Positions 23,801 to 33,039 are shown, numbered from the stretch's first letter. The stretch: 46,811 bases of DNA from an uncultured Chloroflexales bacterium (GCA_937967405.1 CALCJV010000039.1:1-46811); one strand, 5' to 3'. The notes: generated by a model from the sequence alone, not told the origin. Program-made: numbers and translations.

Positions 23801-25285
23801 ATGAGTACAGTCGTGATGCAGAATTTGATCGGGGGTGAATGGCTCCCCGCGCAGACTGGGGCAACCTTTGAGAATCGCAATCCTGCCGATCAGGATGATC
23901 TGGTGGGGGTGTTTCCAGCCAGTGGCGCGGCAGAGATTGATCGCGCCGTTGCTGCGGCAGCGCAGGCGTATCAGGATTGGCGGCTTGTGCCCGCCCCCCG
24001 CCGCGCCGAGATTTTGTTTCGGGCGGCCCACCTGCTTACGGAACGCAAGGAGCAGTATGCCCATGCAATGACTCGCGAGATGGGCAAGGTGCTCGAAGAA
24101 ACCCGTGGTGATGTGCAAGAGGCGATTGATATGGCCTACTATATGGCGGGTGAAGGGCGGCGGCTGTTTGGGCAGACAACCCCCAGTGAGATGCCCAACA
24201 AGTTTCAGATGAGTGTGCGTGCGCCAATTGGCGTGGTCGGCTTGATTACGCCGTGGAACTTTCCGATGGCTATTCCCTCGTGGAAGATTCTGCCCGCCCT
24301 TGTGGCCGGCAATACCGTTGTGATTAAGCCCGCCGAAGATACGCCGCTCAGCACCTTCCATTTTGTGCAGACGCTGATTGATGCCGGCTTGCCGCCGGGC
24401 GTAGTGAATATTGTCACCGGCGATGGGCCGAGTGCCGGTGAGCCGTTAGTGTTGCACCCCGATGTGCCGGTGATCTCGTTTACGGGCAGTGTTGCGACGG
24501 GTACACACGTGGCCACGCTCGGTGCACAGCATCGCAAACGGGTAGCGTTGGAGCTGGGCGGCAAGAACCCGATCATTGTGATGGAAGATGCCGATCTTGA
24601 TCTGGTCCTTAATGGGGTGCTGTGGGGAGCCTTCGGCACGACTGGGCAACGCTGCACGGCGACGAGCCGCCTGATTGTGCAGCGATCTATCTTGGATGAG
24701 CTGACTACGCGCCTGCTGGCACAGGTGCAGACATTGGTGGTGGGCAATGGTCTCCAGCCCGGTGTGCAGGTGGGGCCGGTAATCAACCAGCAGCAGTTGG
24801 AGACGATCAGCCGCTATGTGGCGATTGGGCAAGCGGAAGGAGCCGAACTGTTGATTGGGGGTAAGCAGCTGACAGAGCCGCCCTACGCCAAGGGCTACTT
24901 CTTCGCGCCAACGGTCTTTGGTGGGGTGCGCCGCACGATGCGGATTGCCCAAGAGGAGATTTTTGGGCCGGTTCTGTGCATTATTGCGGTAGATGATTTC
25001 GATGAGGCGATTGATGTGGCCAATGATGTGCCCTACGGCTTGTCTGCATCAATCTATACCCGCGACGTGAATCGTGCGTTTCGGGCGATGCGCGATCTAG
25101 ATACGGGTATTGTATACATCAACGCTCCGACAATTGGGGCGGAGGTGCATCTGCCGTTTGGGGGCACAGGCGCAACCGGCAATGGTCACCGTGAGAGTGG
25201 CACGGCAACCTTCGACGTGTTTACCGAGTGGAAGAGCATCTACATTGACTATAGTGGTAGGCTGCAACGCGCACAGATTGATTAG
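23801..25285 (+). CDS. NAD(P)-dependent aldehyde dehydrogenase
   Basis: A 494-residue ALDH oxidising an aldehyde to the acid. The motifs are [33 protein letters not shown] (general base Glu), GQRCTATSR (nucleophile Cys) and EEIFGPVL. The ending, with [24 protein letters not shown] and [17 protein letters not shown], resembles the group that includes alpha-ketoglutarate semialdehyde and related semialdehyde dehydrogenases, but the substrate cannot be read from sequence. AGGAGGAACC before the ATG is a strong ribosome site. It is monocistronic, with a terminator hairpin at 25446-25468. Divergent from gnd. Confidence 0.9.
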   Translation: MSTVVMQNLIGGEWLPAQTGATFENRNPADQDDLVGVFPASGAAEIDRAVAAAAQAYQDWRLVPAPRRAEILFRAAHLLTERKEQYAHAMTREMGKVLEETRGDVQEAIDMAYYMAGEGRRLFGQTTPSEMPNKFQMSVRAPIGVVGLITPWNFPMAIPSWKILPALVAGNTVVIKPAEDTPLSTFHFVQTLIDAGLPPGVVNIVTGDGPSAGEPLVLHPDVPVISFTGSVATGTHVATLGAQHRKRVALELGGKNPIIVMEDADLDLVLNGVLWGAFGTTGQRCTATSRLIVQRSILDELTTRLLAQVQTLVVGNGLQPGVQVGPVINQQQLETISRYVAIGQAEGAELLIGGKQLTEPPYAKGYFFAPTVFGGVRRTMRIAQEEIFGPVLCIIAVDDFDEAIDVANDVPYGLSASIYTRDVNRAFRAMRDLDTGIVYINAPTIGAEVHLPFGGTGATGNGHRESGTATFDVFTEWKSIYIDYSGRLQRAQID

Positions 25286-25400
25286 GGGGCAGGGGGCAGG
25301 TGTTAGGGGGTGATAGGAAGACAAACCACGCAGGGTACGAAGAACACGAAGGAAAGTCAAAAGGGTGTGCTGCGTGGGAAGCAGGGACATAATCCACGCA
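25286..25400. repeat. Extragenic repeat-like sequence downstream of the aldehyde dehydrogenase
   Basis: A G-rich run (GGGGGCAGGGGGCAGGTG and following) is followed by CACGCAGGGTACGAAGAACACGAAGG. The reverse complement resembles the CTGACCCCTACC and CCTTCGTGTCCTGCGTGG blocks at 34793-34935. A related CCTTCGTGTTCTTCG lies at 25482-25496, in inverted orientation to the block here. Confidence 0.5.
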
Positions 25401-25445
25401 CATGGTTACGGCGCAAAACCAACCACCCGAACAGCCGAATAGGAT

Positions 25446-25468
25446 GAGACGGGCTTATCGCCCGTCTC
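25446..25468. terminator. Intrinsic terminator-like hairpin after the aldehyde dehydrogenase
   Basis: A perfect 9-bp stem GAGACGGGC/GCCCGTCTC with a 5-base loop, followed by TT on the plus strand. It lies between the converging aldehyde dehydrogenase and ftsH and may serve both. Confidence 0.7.
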
Positions 25469-25524
25469 TTAGCTGATCGACCTTCGTGTTCTTCGTATTC
25501 TTCGTAGTTAGCCTTCCAACAGGC

Positions 25525-27483
25525 TTAGCTCGGCAGCAGGCCCGGCGTGGGCGGAATGCTCGGTGGCGGTGGAGCCTGTGAACCACCATTTAGTCGCTTC
25601 TCGAAGGTGTGCATACGGCTGTCAATGTCAATACTAAGCGGCTCGACATTGCTGAGCAGATCACGCAACTGATCGCCTTCGAGGGTTTCGATTTCGAGCA
25701 GTGCATTGGCCATATCATCGAGGACGGAGCGGTTGCGGATCAGAATTTCGCGTGCTCGCTCGAAGGCTTCGGAAGCAAGCCGTTGCACCTCTTCGTCAAT
25801 TTGGCGAGCAATCTCATCGCTGTAGTTGCGCTGTTCGCTGATCTCACGCCCCAAGAAGATCAACTCCTCTTTCTCACCAAACACAACCGGTCCAAACTTG
25901 TCACTCATCGCAAAACGGGTCACCATTGCCCGCGCCGTGCGGGTGACGTGAACAAGATCGCTGGATGCACCGGTGGTGATTTCATCTGAGCCGAAGATAA
26001 TCTCCTCGGCCAAACGCCCCCCAAGTGCAATCGCCATGTCAGCTTTGAACTGGGCTAGGCTCTGCAACTCAAACATATCCTCATCGGGCAGATACAGGGC
26101 ATAGCCGCCGGCCCGCCCACGCGGGATGATGGTCACCTTTTGGACCACCTTGCGAGCCTGTGGCAACGCTGCCCCAACGATGGCATGACCCCCCTCGTGA
26201 TAAGCGACAATCAGCTTCTTGCGGTCGGTCATCACGCGGCTGCGCCGTTCAGGCCCACCAAAGGCCACCCGCTCGACGGCATCTTGCAGTTCGCTCGTCG
26301 AAATCTGCTTCTTTGAACGACGGGCTGCGAGGATTGCCGCTTCGTTGACGACATTGGCAAGGTCTGCCCCTGAGAAGCCGGGGGTTTGCTTGGCAATCAC
26401 TTCCAAGTCAACATCTTCAGCCATCGGTTTGCCTTTAGTGTGGACGCGCAGAATGTCAATGCGCCCGCGTACATCGGGGGCATCCAGCACCACTTGGCGG
26501 TCAAAGCGACCGGGGCGAACCAAGGCGGGATCAAGTACATCGGGGCGGTTGGTTGCCGCAATGATGATCACATTGGTGTTTGTATCGAAGCCGTCCATCT
26601 CGACCAGAATCTGGTTGAGGGTTTGTTCGCGCTCATCGTGGGAACCGCCGAGACCTGCGCCACGTTGCCGCCCGACGGCATCAATCTCATCAATAAAGAC
26701 AATACAGGGGGCGTTGCGCTTGGCCTGATCGAACAAGTCGCGCACGCGGCTAGCACCGACTCCAACAAACATCTCGACGAATTCAGAGCCGCTGATTGAG
26801 AAGAAGGGCACGCCTGCTTCACCAGCTACAGCACGGGAGAGCAAGGTCTTGCCGGTGCCGGGAGGCCCGACCATCAGCACGCCACGCGGGATGCGTGCGC
26901 CAAGGGCGGCGAACTTGTCGGGGAACTTGAGAAACTCGACCACTTCGGTCAAATCCTGCTTGGCTTCTTCCTGCCCAGCGACATCGGCAAACGTTACCGT
27001 CGGCTTGTCGCCCGCAAACATCCGGGCTCGGCTCTTGCCAAACGAGAGGGCTTGGTTGTTGCTGCCTTGAGCTTGGCGCATAAAGAAGAAGAAGAAGCCG
27101 ATCAGCAGCAAGGTTGGGAGCAGGATCGTGAAGGCACTCAACAAGCCGCCCCACGCGGGGCGTGGGCTGACATTGACTTCGGGCCCATCTTCGGTGGGCA
27201 ACGGCACGCTAAAGCGGGCAAAGAGGCTCATGACACTGTCGTTGCTCTCGATCCGCGAGGTATAGCTTTTGCCATCACGATATTCAACCTCAATGCGTTC
27301 GTCGCCTGCTTGGGCACGGATTTTAGCGACCTGCCCCGCTTTGGCATCGGCAACGACCTGCGCGATCCCTCGCTCGTCAGTCGTATTCGCAGAGCCACCA
27401 AAATACTGAAAAAACAGAGCCAACGCCGCGACAAGAATGATCAAGTATACAAAGCTGTTTTTCAGCCAGCGATTATCACCCAT
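25525..27483 (-). CDS. ftsH: FtsH membrane-bound ATP-dependent zinc metalloprotease
   Basis: A 652-residue AAA+ protease degrading damaged membrane proteins and short-lived regulators. Transmembrane segments lie at about residues 10-28 and 112-134, with the intervening domain outside the cytoplasm. Walker A GPPGTGKT is at 206-213, Walker [11 protein letters not shown] at 261-270, and the second region of homology includes RPGRFDRQ. The zinc site is HEGGH at 429-433. The frame extends to 27648, but the upstream part is not FtsH-like and the ATG at 27483 ([10 protein letters not shown]) has AAAGGAAAG upstream. A near-consensus promoter at 27620-27648 serves it. It is last in the tilS-hpt-ftsH cluster, a conserved order in many bacteria. 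Confidence 0.95.
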   Translation of the reverse strand: MGDNRWLKNSFVYLIILVAALALFFQYFGGSANTTDERGIAQVVADAKAGQVAKIRAQAGDERIEVEYRDGKSYTSRIESNDSVMSLFARFSVPLPTEDGPEVNVSPRPAWGGLLSAFTILLPTLLLIGFFFFFMRQAQGSNNQALSFGKSRARMFAGDKPTVTFADVAGQEEAKQDLTEVVEFLKFPDKFAALGARIPRGVLMVGPPGTGKTLLSRAVAGEAGVPFFSISGSEFVEMFVGVGASRVRDLFDQAKRNAPCIVFIDEIDAVGRQRGAGLGGSHDEREQTLNQILVEMDGFDTNTNVIIIAATNRPDVLDPALVRPGRFDRQVVLDAPDVRGRIDILRVHTKGKPMAEDVDLEVIAKQTPGFSGADLANVVNEAAILAARRSKKQISTSELQDAVERVAFGGPERRSRVMTDRKKLIVAYHEGGHAIVGAALPQARKVVQKVTIIPRGRAGGYALYLPDEDMFELQSLAQFKADMAIALGGRLAEEIIFGSDEITTGASSDLVHVTRTARAMVTRFAMSDKFGPVVFGEKEELIFLGREISEQRNYSDEIARQIDEEVQRLASEAFERAREILIRNRSVLDDMANALLEIETLEGDQLRDLLSNVEPLSIDIDSRMHTFEKRLNGGSQAPPPPSIPPTPGLLPS

Positions 27484-27619
27484 GCCTGTGTGTCTTTCCT
27501 TTCGGGAGCATTGATTTGCTCGGTATACGGGAGCTGTGTGCTGACCGTTGCCGATCAGCCTAATTGGTTGAAAATGAGGTGCAACGTATGAGCTTACGCA
27601 AGCACATGCATCCGTAGTC

Positions 27620-27648
27620 ATTATAGCAGATGCATAGGACTGATTCAA
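27620..27648 (-). promoter_or_regulatory. ftsH promoter (TTGAAT, 17 bp, TGC-TATAAT)
   Basis: Minus strand TTGAAT at 27648-27643, a 17-bp spacer ending in TGC, and TATAAT at 27625-27620. The start near 27613 leaves a leader of about 130 bases. A small inverted repeat GTAAC-TAG-GTTAC lies just upstream (27650-27662). Confidence 0.8.
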
Positions 27649-27702
27649 GGTAACTAGGTTACATGCGCGTCAGTATTTCGGGTGATAAAGTCAATCGGTC
27701 AG

Positions 27703-28272
27703 CTACTCGTGGGCGGTGCGGGTGTAAACTTCGGGGTTGAGGACCCCGATGTAGGGCAGGTTGCGGTAGCGTTCAGCGTAATCTAGCCCATAGCCAACGA
27801 CAAATGCATTCGGGATGTTGAAGCCGATGTAGTCAATGGGCACATCCGCTTGGCGGCGTTCAGGTTTGTTAAGCAGGGTGCAGATGCGTAGGCTGGCTGG
27901 GTTGCGCCGTGCGAGCTGGCTCCGCAGGTAGGCGAGGGTTAGGCCACTGTCAACAATATCTTCGACAATCAGGACGTGCCGTCCGGCAATGTCGGTGTCG
28001 AGGTCTTTCAGCAGACGCACGACCCCGCTTGACTCCGTGCTTTGCCCGTAGCTCGAAATAGCGATGAAATCTATCCCAATATGGATGTTGACATGGACGG
28101 CTAGCTCAACCAGAAACATGGTGCAGCCTTTCAGCACCCCGACAAACAGGGGGTCACTACAATGTTGGTAATCGTGGCTGATCTGTGCGCCAAGTTCGGC
28201 AACCCGTTGCTGAATCTGCTCAGCAGTAATGAGAATCCGTTCAATATCCGCGTGGGGATCAGCTGTAGACAT
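27703..28272 (-). CDS. hpt: Hypoxanthine (guanine) phosphoribosyltransferase
   Basis: A 189-residue purine-salvage enzyme converting hypoxanthine or guanine with PRPP to IMP or GMP. The PRPP-binding signature [14 protein letters not shown] is at about residues 99-112, LVGVLKG-like VGVLKGC at about 44-50, and the purine-site stretch [22 protein letters not shown] near the C-terminus is family-typical. AAGGAGGAG upstream of the ATG supports the start. It is 24 bp after tilS on the same strand, and a TGC-TACAAT promoter may also serve it from inside the tilS end. Length is normal. Confidence 0.95.
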   Translation of the reverse strand: MSTADPHADIERILITAEQIQQRVAELGAQISHDYQHCSDPLFVGVLKGCTMFLVELAVHVNIHIGIDFIAISSYGQSTESSGVVRLLKDLDTDIAGRHVLIVEDIVDSGLTLAYLRSQLARRNPASLRICTLLNKPERRQADVPIDYIGFNIPNAFVVGYGLDYAERYRNLPYIGVLNPEVYTRTAHE

Positions 28273-28296
28273 AACGTGGCTCCTCCTTAAATGGGT

Positions 28297-29820
28297 TCAT
28301 TCTGCTTCCTTCGGCATTGTAGCATCACTTCGGGCTGTGGGGGTCACACGCACGCGGAGAATCTGTGGGCTGTGGGGCTGGGCGAGGACGTGCGGGTCGG
28401 CCCGCACCCCAACGACCCAGATCAGCCGCTCGCCGAGCCAGAGCAGGGGCAGGTAGGTACGGAGTGTGCGTGGCACTTTCGCATCTACGAGCAAGTCTTG
28501 CACGCGGCGCGTGCCGTGCCCGATGGACAGGCGATCCCCGGCTTGCCGCCAGCGCAGCCACAGGGGGGCGGTGATCTGTTCAGCAGCGAGGTAGAGTTCC
28601 CCCGCACTGGGTGGAGGCAGATCGGCCGATGGGGGGAGCAGTTCGGTGGTAAGCTGCCAATAGGGGGCCATCTGAAGTTGGCTTGGGACTGGCACAGGGA
28701 GCGGGGCATGGGCGAGCTGAGGCAGGGGGGTGGGAGCGTGCCAGATGGCCATGGGCTGGCGCGGATCGCTGATGACGATGCGGCCGTGTTCAACGCGCAG
28801 GATCAGGTTCGCGCCGAGGGCATGCTGCGTGCCCGTTGCGTGGGTGGTGGCGGCGCAACCAGCCTTGATCTGGGCGAGGCTGAGCTGGGTCGGGGTGAGC
28901 TGAGCCGCAGCGCGACGCAGGGCGTAGCGTTGTAGGGTTGGATCGAGGGCGTGCCAGTGGGCCGCATCGAAGTGGACTGCGGCGGGATAGACGGTGGCAA
29001 GCGTCGTCCAGTGCTGATCGAGTTGGCGTTGGATGTAGGCATAGTCATCCCGCAGTAGTTCGGCGGTGCGCTGCAAGGCTGCGCTGATCTGCGGGTTGTA
29101 GCTGGCAAGGATCGGGAGTAAGTGGTGGCGGATACGGTTGCGGATGGCCCGCTGATCGTCGTTGCTGGGATCGTGGCGCGGGTCGAGCTGGTGCTGGATG
29201 CAATAGGCTTCGAGTTCAGCGCGACTGGTATCGAGTAAGGGGCGTAGCAACACGGGGCCAGTGGCGGCGAGCGGCGCGGTTGCATCAGGCAGATAGGGGC
29301 GGCCCCACGCGGCCCACGCGGTGGCCACGTGCATGCCGCGCAGGCCGGCACTGCCTGCGCCGTGCAGTAGGTGCAGCAGCACCGTCTCGGCTTGGTCATC
29401 AGCGTGGTGGGCGAGTAGTACGGCAGCGGCTGGAAGCTGTGCGGCAAGTGTGGCCAAGAAGCGGTAGCGGGCGGCCCGGGCGGCGGCAGCTTTGTTGATG
29501 CCGGGCCGCAGCTGGCTCGGCAGATTGGCCGTGCCGACTGTGATGGGCAACCCCCACGCGGTGGCCGTTTCCGCAACAAACACCGCTTCGGCAGCCGATT
29601 GGGCCCCCCGCAGTTGGTGATCGAAGTGGGCTACATGGAGCTGGAACCAGCCCTGCTCGCGCAGCTGCCAGAGCATGTGCAGCAAGGCGAGCGAATCGGT
29701 TCCGCCCGAAACAGCGACAAGCAAGTGCGCGTCGCTGCGCCAAAGATTGTGTGCGGTAAGGTGGGCCTGCACGCGGGCGAGCAGGGGATCAGCGTTGGAG
29801 TTGTGCAGTGGGTTGGGCAT
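28297..29820 (-). CDS. tilS: tRNA(Ile)-lysidine synthetase
   Basis: A 507-residue enzyme that uses ATP and lysine to convert C34 of the CAU anticodon of tRNA-Ile2 to lysidine, so that it reads AUA. The PP-loop motif VSGGTDSLALL is at residues 37-47. HFDHQLRG, LLAHHADDQAETVLLHLLHG and PLLDTSRAELE are characteristic. The C-terminal domain (RWRQAGDRLS, VQDLLVDAKVPRTLR) is intact. Length is on the long side for the family. There is no Shine-Dalgarno sequence. The ATG is only 21 bases after the CCA end of a CAU-anticodon tRNA, so its mRNA 5' end is probably made by tRNA processing. hpt and ftsH follow. Confidence 0.94.
   Translation of the reverse strand: MPNPLHNSNADPLLARVQAHLTAHNLWRSDAHLLVAVSGGTDSLALLHMLWQLREQGWFQLHVAHFDHQLRGAQSAAEAVFVAETATAWGLPITVGTANLPSQLRPGINKAAAARAARYRFLATLAAQLPAAAVLLAHHADDQAETVLLHLLHGAGSAGLRGMHVATAWAAWGRPYLPDATAPLAATGPVLLRPLLDTSRAELEAYCIQHQLDPRHDPSNDDQRAIRNRIRHHLLPILASYNPQISAALQRTAELLRDDYAYIQRQLDQHWTTLATVYPAAVHFDAAHWHALDPTLQRYALRRAAAQLTPTQLSLAQIKAGCAATTHATGTQHALGANLILRVEHGRIVISDPRQPMAIWHAPTPLPQLAHAPLPVPVPSQLQMAPYWQLTTELLPPSADLPPPSAGELYLAAEQITAPLWLRWRQAGDRLSIGHGTRRVQDLLVDAKVPRTLRTYLPLLWLGERLIWVVGVRADPHVLAQPHSPQILRVRVTPTARSDATMPKEAE
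28317..28325 (-). promoter_or_regulatory. Extended -10 for hpt inside the 3' end of tilS (TGC-TACAAT)
   Basis: Minus strand TGCTACAAT, hexamer at 28322-28317. The start is near 28309, about 37 bases before the hpt ATG. No -35 match; an internal promoter is possible. Confidence 0.4.
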
Positions 29821-29841
29821 GCGATTGGTATGTTCAGGAGG

Positions 29842-29917
29842 TGGTACCGGGGACGAGATTTGAACTCGTGACCTATTGATTATGAATCAATCGCTCTAAC
29901 CGCTGAGCTACCCCGGC
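29842..29917 (-). tRNA. tRNA with CAU anticodon (tRNA-Ile2 or elongator Met), CCA encoded
   Basis: The minus strand folds with acceptor stem GCCGGGG/CCCCGGT (G1-U72 wobble), anticodon stem ATTGA/TCAAT and loop TTCATAA (anticodon CAU). The T arm contains GTTCAAAT, the discriminator is A, and CCA is encoded. The A/T-rich anticodon stem excludes initiator tRNA, which needs three G-C pairs. The short D-loop sequence (CAGCGGTT) is more like tRNA-Ile2 than elongator Met. The position directly upstream of tilS, whose only substrate is tRNA-Ile2(CAU), also points to Ile2. Sequence alone does not settle it. Confidence 0.95.
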
Positions 29918-29930
29918 ATATTGCCCATGT

Positions 29931-29959
29931 AGGTTAGCTGAAAACGGTGCGCTTGTCAA
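29931..29959 (-). promoter_or_regulatory. Promoter of the tRNA(CAU)-tilS-hpt unit (TTGACA, 17 bp, TAACCT)
   Basis: Minus strand TTGACA at 29959-29954, a 17-bp spacer and TAACCT at 29936-29931. The start near 29924 gives a leader of about 7 bases before the tRNA. No other promoter is seen between the tRNA and tilS. Confidence 0.75.
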
Positions 29960-30041
29960 GTCTCTCAGCTTGAGCGGCGCGTTGGGATAGACGCTTGTTG
30001 TTGCAAATAATCGCAGATCGTAACCAAAACCTGAATGAGTA

Positions 30042-30050
30042 TGGTATAAT
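30042..30050 (+). promoter_or_regulatory. Extended -10 promoter of the TPR/uvsE unit (TGG-TATAAT)
   Basis: A perfect TATAAT (30045-30050) preceded by TATGG. The start near 30057 gives a leader of about 43 bases to the ATG at 30100, which argues against the upstream frame start at 29995. Confidence 0.6.
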
Positions 30051-30099
30051 ATCAAATAGAGCAACCTATAACCTACCAACAAGCCCAGCTGAGCGTGCC

Positions 30100-31374
30100 A
30101 TGATTGACTTACAGAAACGCGATGAAGGCTTACGCCACTATTATCGGGGCTTGGCACTTGAACAAGCCAATCGAATGCCCGAAGCGGTTGAGGAGTATCG
30201 CCTCGCTGTGGCGGTCTATCCCCACCTGCGTGAAGCCCATGCTGCACTCGGCTTCTACTACCAACGTGCTGGCTTGCTGGCTAAAGCCGCCGATCAGTTT
30301 CAGACGGTGGTTAATCTTGAAGGTGATTTCCTCGCCTACTTCAATCTGGGCTATGTGCTGATCGAGCTTGAACGCTACGAAGAAGCCTTGCACGCCTTTG
30401 AAGCCTGCCTACAACTGATGCCGGATGACCCGGCCACCCACTACGAAGTCGCCTACATCAAATCGAGCCACCATCAGAACTATACCGATGCCCTGCACCA
30501 TCTGAAATACCCACTGGCGAGCTATGCCGATGATTGGGAGATCCACAATCTGCACGGGCAATGCTTGCTGGGGCTGCGCCGCTACGATGAAGCCCTTGCT
30601 GCGTTTGGGCAAGCCTTGCTGCTCGCCGCCAATGCGGGCCCTGAAGTGCAAACCGAGCTGATTGAGAATATCGCTGCAGTCGAACGCTACCGCGAATTCC
30701 GGGCCCTCAATACGGTCAAAGATCAGATGTATGCCAACGAAGGTGTAGTGTATATCGGCTCGGCTCAAGACAACGGGCTAGCCGTGACGGAGACGAAAGA
30801 CTACCACTTCACCTACCCAGATATAGGGACAACGTTGCAACGCTTGATGGCACTGATCCGCGGCAGTGAATGGGATTTCACGGCCCTGTGTGCCGCTGAT
30901 CTGGTGGCCCGCCCGCTTGTGCTCGCATTGGGGCAGTTGCTCGAACGGCCCGTCCGCACGATTGAACAACTACAGCCCCATGATGTGGTGTTGTTGGTGA
31001 TTGCGGTGGGGCGTGAAGTAGAGCTGTTGCAGGTCGCCAGCGAGCGGATGCCATGTCGGCATGTTGCCTTCTGCATGGGCTTGAACTGGCTGCGCCATAG
31101 CCGTACCTTGCCAGAGATTGTCGGGATTGTCGCGCATGGTGTATGTAGTGTGCCGTGGGAAGCCGAGCTGCGGCGGCTACGGGCCGATGGGGCTAGCAGT
31201 ACGGTGTTGCAACAGAGCATCGAGCACGCTACCGAACGGATTCTACAAGCCACGCAAGAAGTCCCGCGTGAGCGCAACCTTTCGCGCCAAGTGCGCTACT
31301 ACACCCGCACCCATCGGCGGCTCAGCTTTAACCCAAGCAGCAGGCATGGTTTCACTCGTCCCGCCAGCTCCTAA
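30100..31374 (+). CDS. TPR protein with an unrecognised C-terminal domain
   Basis: A 424-residue protein. Residues about 1-190 are tetratricopeptide repeats (HYYRGLALEQANRMPEAVEE, AYFNLGYVLIELERYEEALH, LLGLRRYDEALAAFGQALL). The second half, about 200-380, is not recognised. It is alpha/beta in pattern, with strands such as PHDVVLLVIAVGRE and CRHVAFCMGLNWLRH, and two conserved-looking Cys residues. It could be a phosphoribosyltransferase-like or flavodoxin-like fold, but no binding motif is clear. No signal peptide. The frame opens at 29995, but the predicted promoter start at about 30057 favours 30100. It is followed 19 bp later by the UV-damage endonuclease gene, which probably shares its mRNA. 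Confidence 0.72.
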   Translation: MIDLQKRDEGLRHYYRGLALEQANRMPEAVEEYRLAVAVYPHLREAHAALGFYYQRAGLLAKAADQFQTVVNLEGDFLAYFNLGYVLIELERYEEALHAFEACLQLMPDDPATHYEVAYIKSSHHQNYTDALHHLKYPLASYADDWEIHNLHGQCLLGLRRYDEALAAFGQALLLAANAGPEVQTELIENIAAVERYREFRALNTVKDQMYANEGVVYIGSAQDNGLAVTETKDYHFTYPDIGTTLQRLMALIRGSEWDFTALCAADLVARPLVLALGQLLERPVRTIEQLQPHDVVLLVIAVGREVELLQVASERMPCRHVAFCMGLNWLRHSRTLPEIVGIVAHGVCSVPWEAELRRLRADGASSTVLQQSIEHATERILQATQEVPRERNLSRQVRYYTRTHRRLSFNPSSRHGFTRPASS

Positions 31375-31393
31375 CCTACGGGAGCACGCCCGC

Positions 31394-32377
31394 ATGTATC
31401 TGCCCGTGCGGCTGCGCGAGGCAAGGAGATCGGGCTATGTGCCACAACCCATACCCGCATCACCACGCTTGGGCTTTGCGGTGCGGGTGGTAGGGCAACC
31501 GAGCCTGCGGAGCCACGCTCCGCGAGCCGCAGCGCAGCAACAGCTTAGCTTGGGGCTACTCATGCTGCGCGATATTCTGCACTACCTCCAGCACCAGCAG
31601 ATCAGCTACTACCGCCTTGATCCAGCGTTGCTGCCGCTGCACGATCCGCCTTTGGCATGGAGCCAGTTGGCCGCGCAGCAGGCGACGCTGGCCGTGCTGG
31701 CGGCCCAGATCGCGCAGCAGCAGGTGCGGGTGACGCTCCACGCAGGAGCGCATGTGGTGTTGGGCACGGCTGATCCTGCGCTTGCGCGGGCCAGCCAAGC
31801 GGAACTGACGCTGCTTGCGGCGTTGCTGGAAGCCCTGCACCCCGATCCGTCCGGCTGCATTGTGGTGCATGTAGGCGGTGCAAGTGGGCCAGCCGCACGG
31901 CGAGCCAGTCTGGAGCAGTTTGCCATGCACTACACCCAGCTTCCGGCGGCGGTGCGGCGGCGCGTGGTCGTTGAGCATGATCACGCTGGCTTTGATCTCG
32001 CGGATCTGCTCTGGTTGCATCAACAGTGTGGCGTGGCCATCGTCTTCGATTATCTGCACTGGCAACTGCACGATCAGCACGCACTGCCCTTGCCGCTTGC
32101 GCTGGGCTTAGCAACAGCCACATGGGCGCAGGGCGTGCGTCCCGAAGTGCATCTCAGTACGGCCCGCACTGAAGCCCACCTGCTACCGCCGCAGGGCCAC
32201 CAGCCAGCACGGGTACTTGCGCCGCGCCATGGGCAGCACGCTGACTTCGTCAATCCGCATGATCTGCGGGCGGTGCTGCGGGCGGGGCGGGGCTTACCGC
32301 CGTTTGATCTGCTGCTCGAAGCGAAGGCGGGCGATTTGGCTGTGCTGCGCCTGCGCCAAGCGTTGGTTGAGGACTAG
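31394..32377 (+). CDS. uvsE: UvsE/UVDE-like UV-damage endonuclease
   Basis: A 327-residue TIM-barrel endonuclease family that nicks DNA 5' to UV photoproducts. Residues expected to hold the metals are visible: His in VTLHAGAH, His in CIVVHVGGA, Glu in RVVVEHDHAG (usual ENDD), Asp and His in FDYLHWQLHD, His in EVHLS and Glu in LLLEAKAGD. Two departures stand out. The usual R-x-SS segment reads YRLDPALLP, and the metal-site Lys (K-x-H) is Glu. GGGAG 9 bases before the ATG at 31394 is the best start; an ATG at 31346 would overlap the TPR gene. The family call is good, but activity needs testing. Confidence 0.78.
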   Translation: MYLPVRLREARRSGYVPQPIPASPRLGFAVRVVGQPSLRSHAPRAAAQQQLSLGLLMLRDILHYLQHQQISYYRLDPALLPLHDPPLAWSQLAAQQATLAVLAAQIAQQQVRVTLHAGAHVVLGTADPALARASQAELTLLAALLEALHPDPSGCIVVHVGGASGPAARRASLEQFAMHYTQLPAAVRRRVVVEHDHAGFDLADLLWLHQQCGVAIVFDYLHWQLHDQHALPLPLALGLATATWAQGVRPEVHLSTARTEAHLLPPQGHQPARVLAPRHGQHADFVNPHDLRAVLRAGRGLPPFDLLLEAKAGDLAVLRLRQALVED

Positions 32378-32472
32378 GGGCAGATTTCAGGAGCTAGGGA
32401 AACAGTAGACGCAGGGTAAGGACCCTACGCCCGCGCCTGCTCGTTGATGTGCGTTAGGATGAAGGGGGCGGG

Positions 32473-32859
32473 CTAGGCCGCCGCTGGACCGACGTACTTG
32501 GCATCGCTGAAGCCCAGCAAGGGGTAGAAGATGACTCCCAAAAAAAACAGTCCCAGCGCATAGGCAAGGCCTTTGCCAAACGATTTGGCGACATCGTTGG
32601 AAACCATGAACGCAATGACAAAGTTGACGAATGGGATAAAGAACAAAAGGATCCACCAGCCCGGCCGACCAACGATCTTGAGCAGGATGAAGAGGTTGTA
32701 GAGTGGAATTAAGGCTTTCCAGCCTGCCTGACCAGCTTTCTCAAACACTTTCCACATCCCGACCATAACACCGACATAGAAGATCAACAGGATGAGATTG
32801 GCGAATACGCCACCGCCGTCATCAGTCTGGGCCAATACTGTTGCAAGGATAAGTTCCAT
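32473..32859 (-). CDS. DUF5684-type small membrane protein
   Basis: A 128-residue protein with four hydrophobic segments. It starts near an N-terminal segment (NLILLIFYVGVMVGMWKVF). The motif EKAGQAGWKALIPLYNLFIL and the GRPGWWILLFFIPFVNF region are characteristic of DUF5684, often mis-annotated as signal peptidase. It lacks the Ser-Lys peptidase dyad. Function unknown. The frame opens at 32889, but AAAGGGAAAGG just before the ATG at 32859 sets the start. It lies apart from its neighbours with its own promoter-like TGC-TACCAT at 32994-33002. Confidence 0.8.
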   Translation of the reverse strand: MELILATVLAQTDDGGGVFANLILLIFYVGVMVGMWKVFEKAGQAGWKALIPLYNLFILLKIVGRPGWWILLFFIPFVNFVIAFMVSNDVAKSFGKGLAYALGLFFLGVIFYPLLGFSDAKYVGPAAA

Positions 32860-32993
32860 CGCCTTTCCCTTTCGTGTTACTGCATGCACTAAGAACCATG
32901 GTGGTGCGCCGTATGGTTACACTCCCCAACCAAGCCTGCGTCATTACATGGACGTTGCGTAGCTTTGAACTTTGCATCATTGCGCTCTTTGCT

Positions 32994-33002
32994 ATGGTAG
33001 CA
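32994..33002 (-). promoter_or_regulatory. Candidate -10 of the DUF5684 gene (TGC-TACCAT)
   Basis: Minus strand TGCTACCAT, hexamer 32999-32994. The leader would be about 128 bases. It fits the recurrent TGC form but is the weakest member. Confidence 0.3.
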
Positions 33003-33039
33003 CAGACCCGCCTACTTAGCAAGCTGCTGAAGTGGGGTG

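Noticed and set aside
25403-25477. 24-codon frame after the aldehyde dehydrogenase
   Set aside because: It overlaps the terminator hairpin, lacks a ribosome site and is probably chance.
29842-29917. Initiator tRNA for the CAU anticodon
   Set aside because: The anticodon stem is ATTGA/TCAAT without the three G-C pairs, and position 1 is paired with 72, unlike initiator tRNAs.
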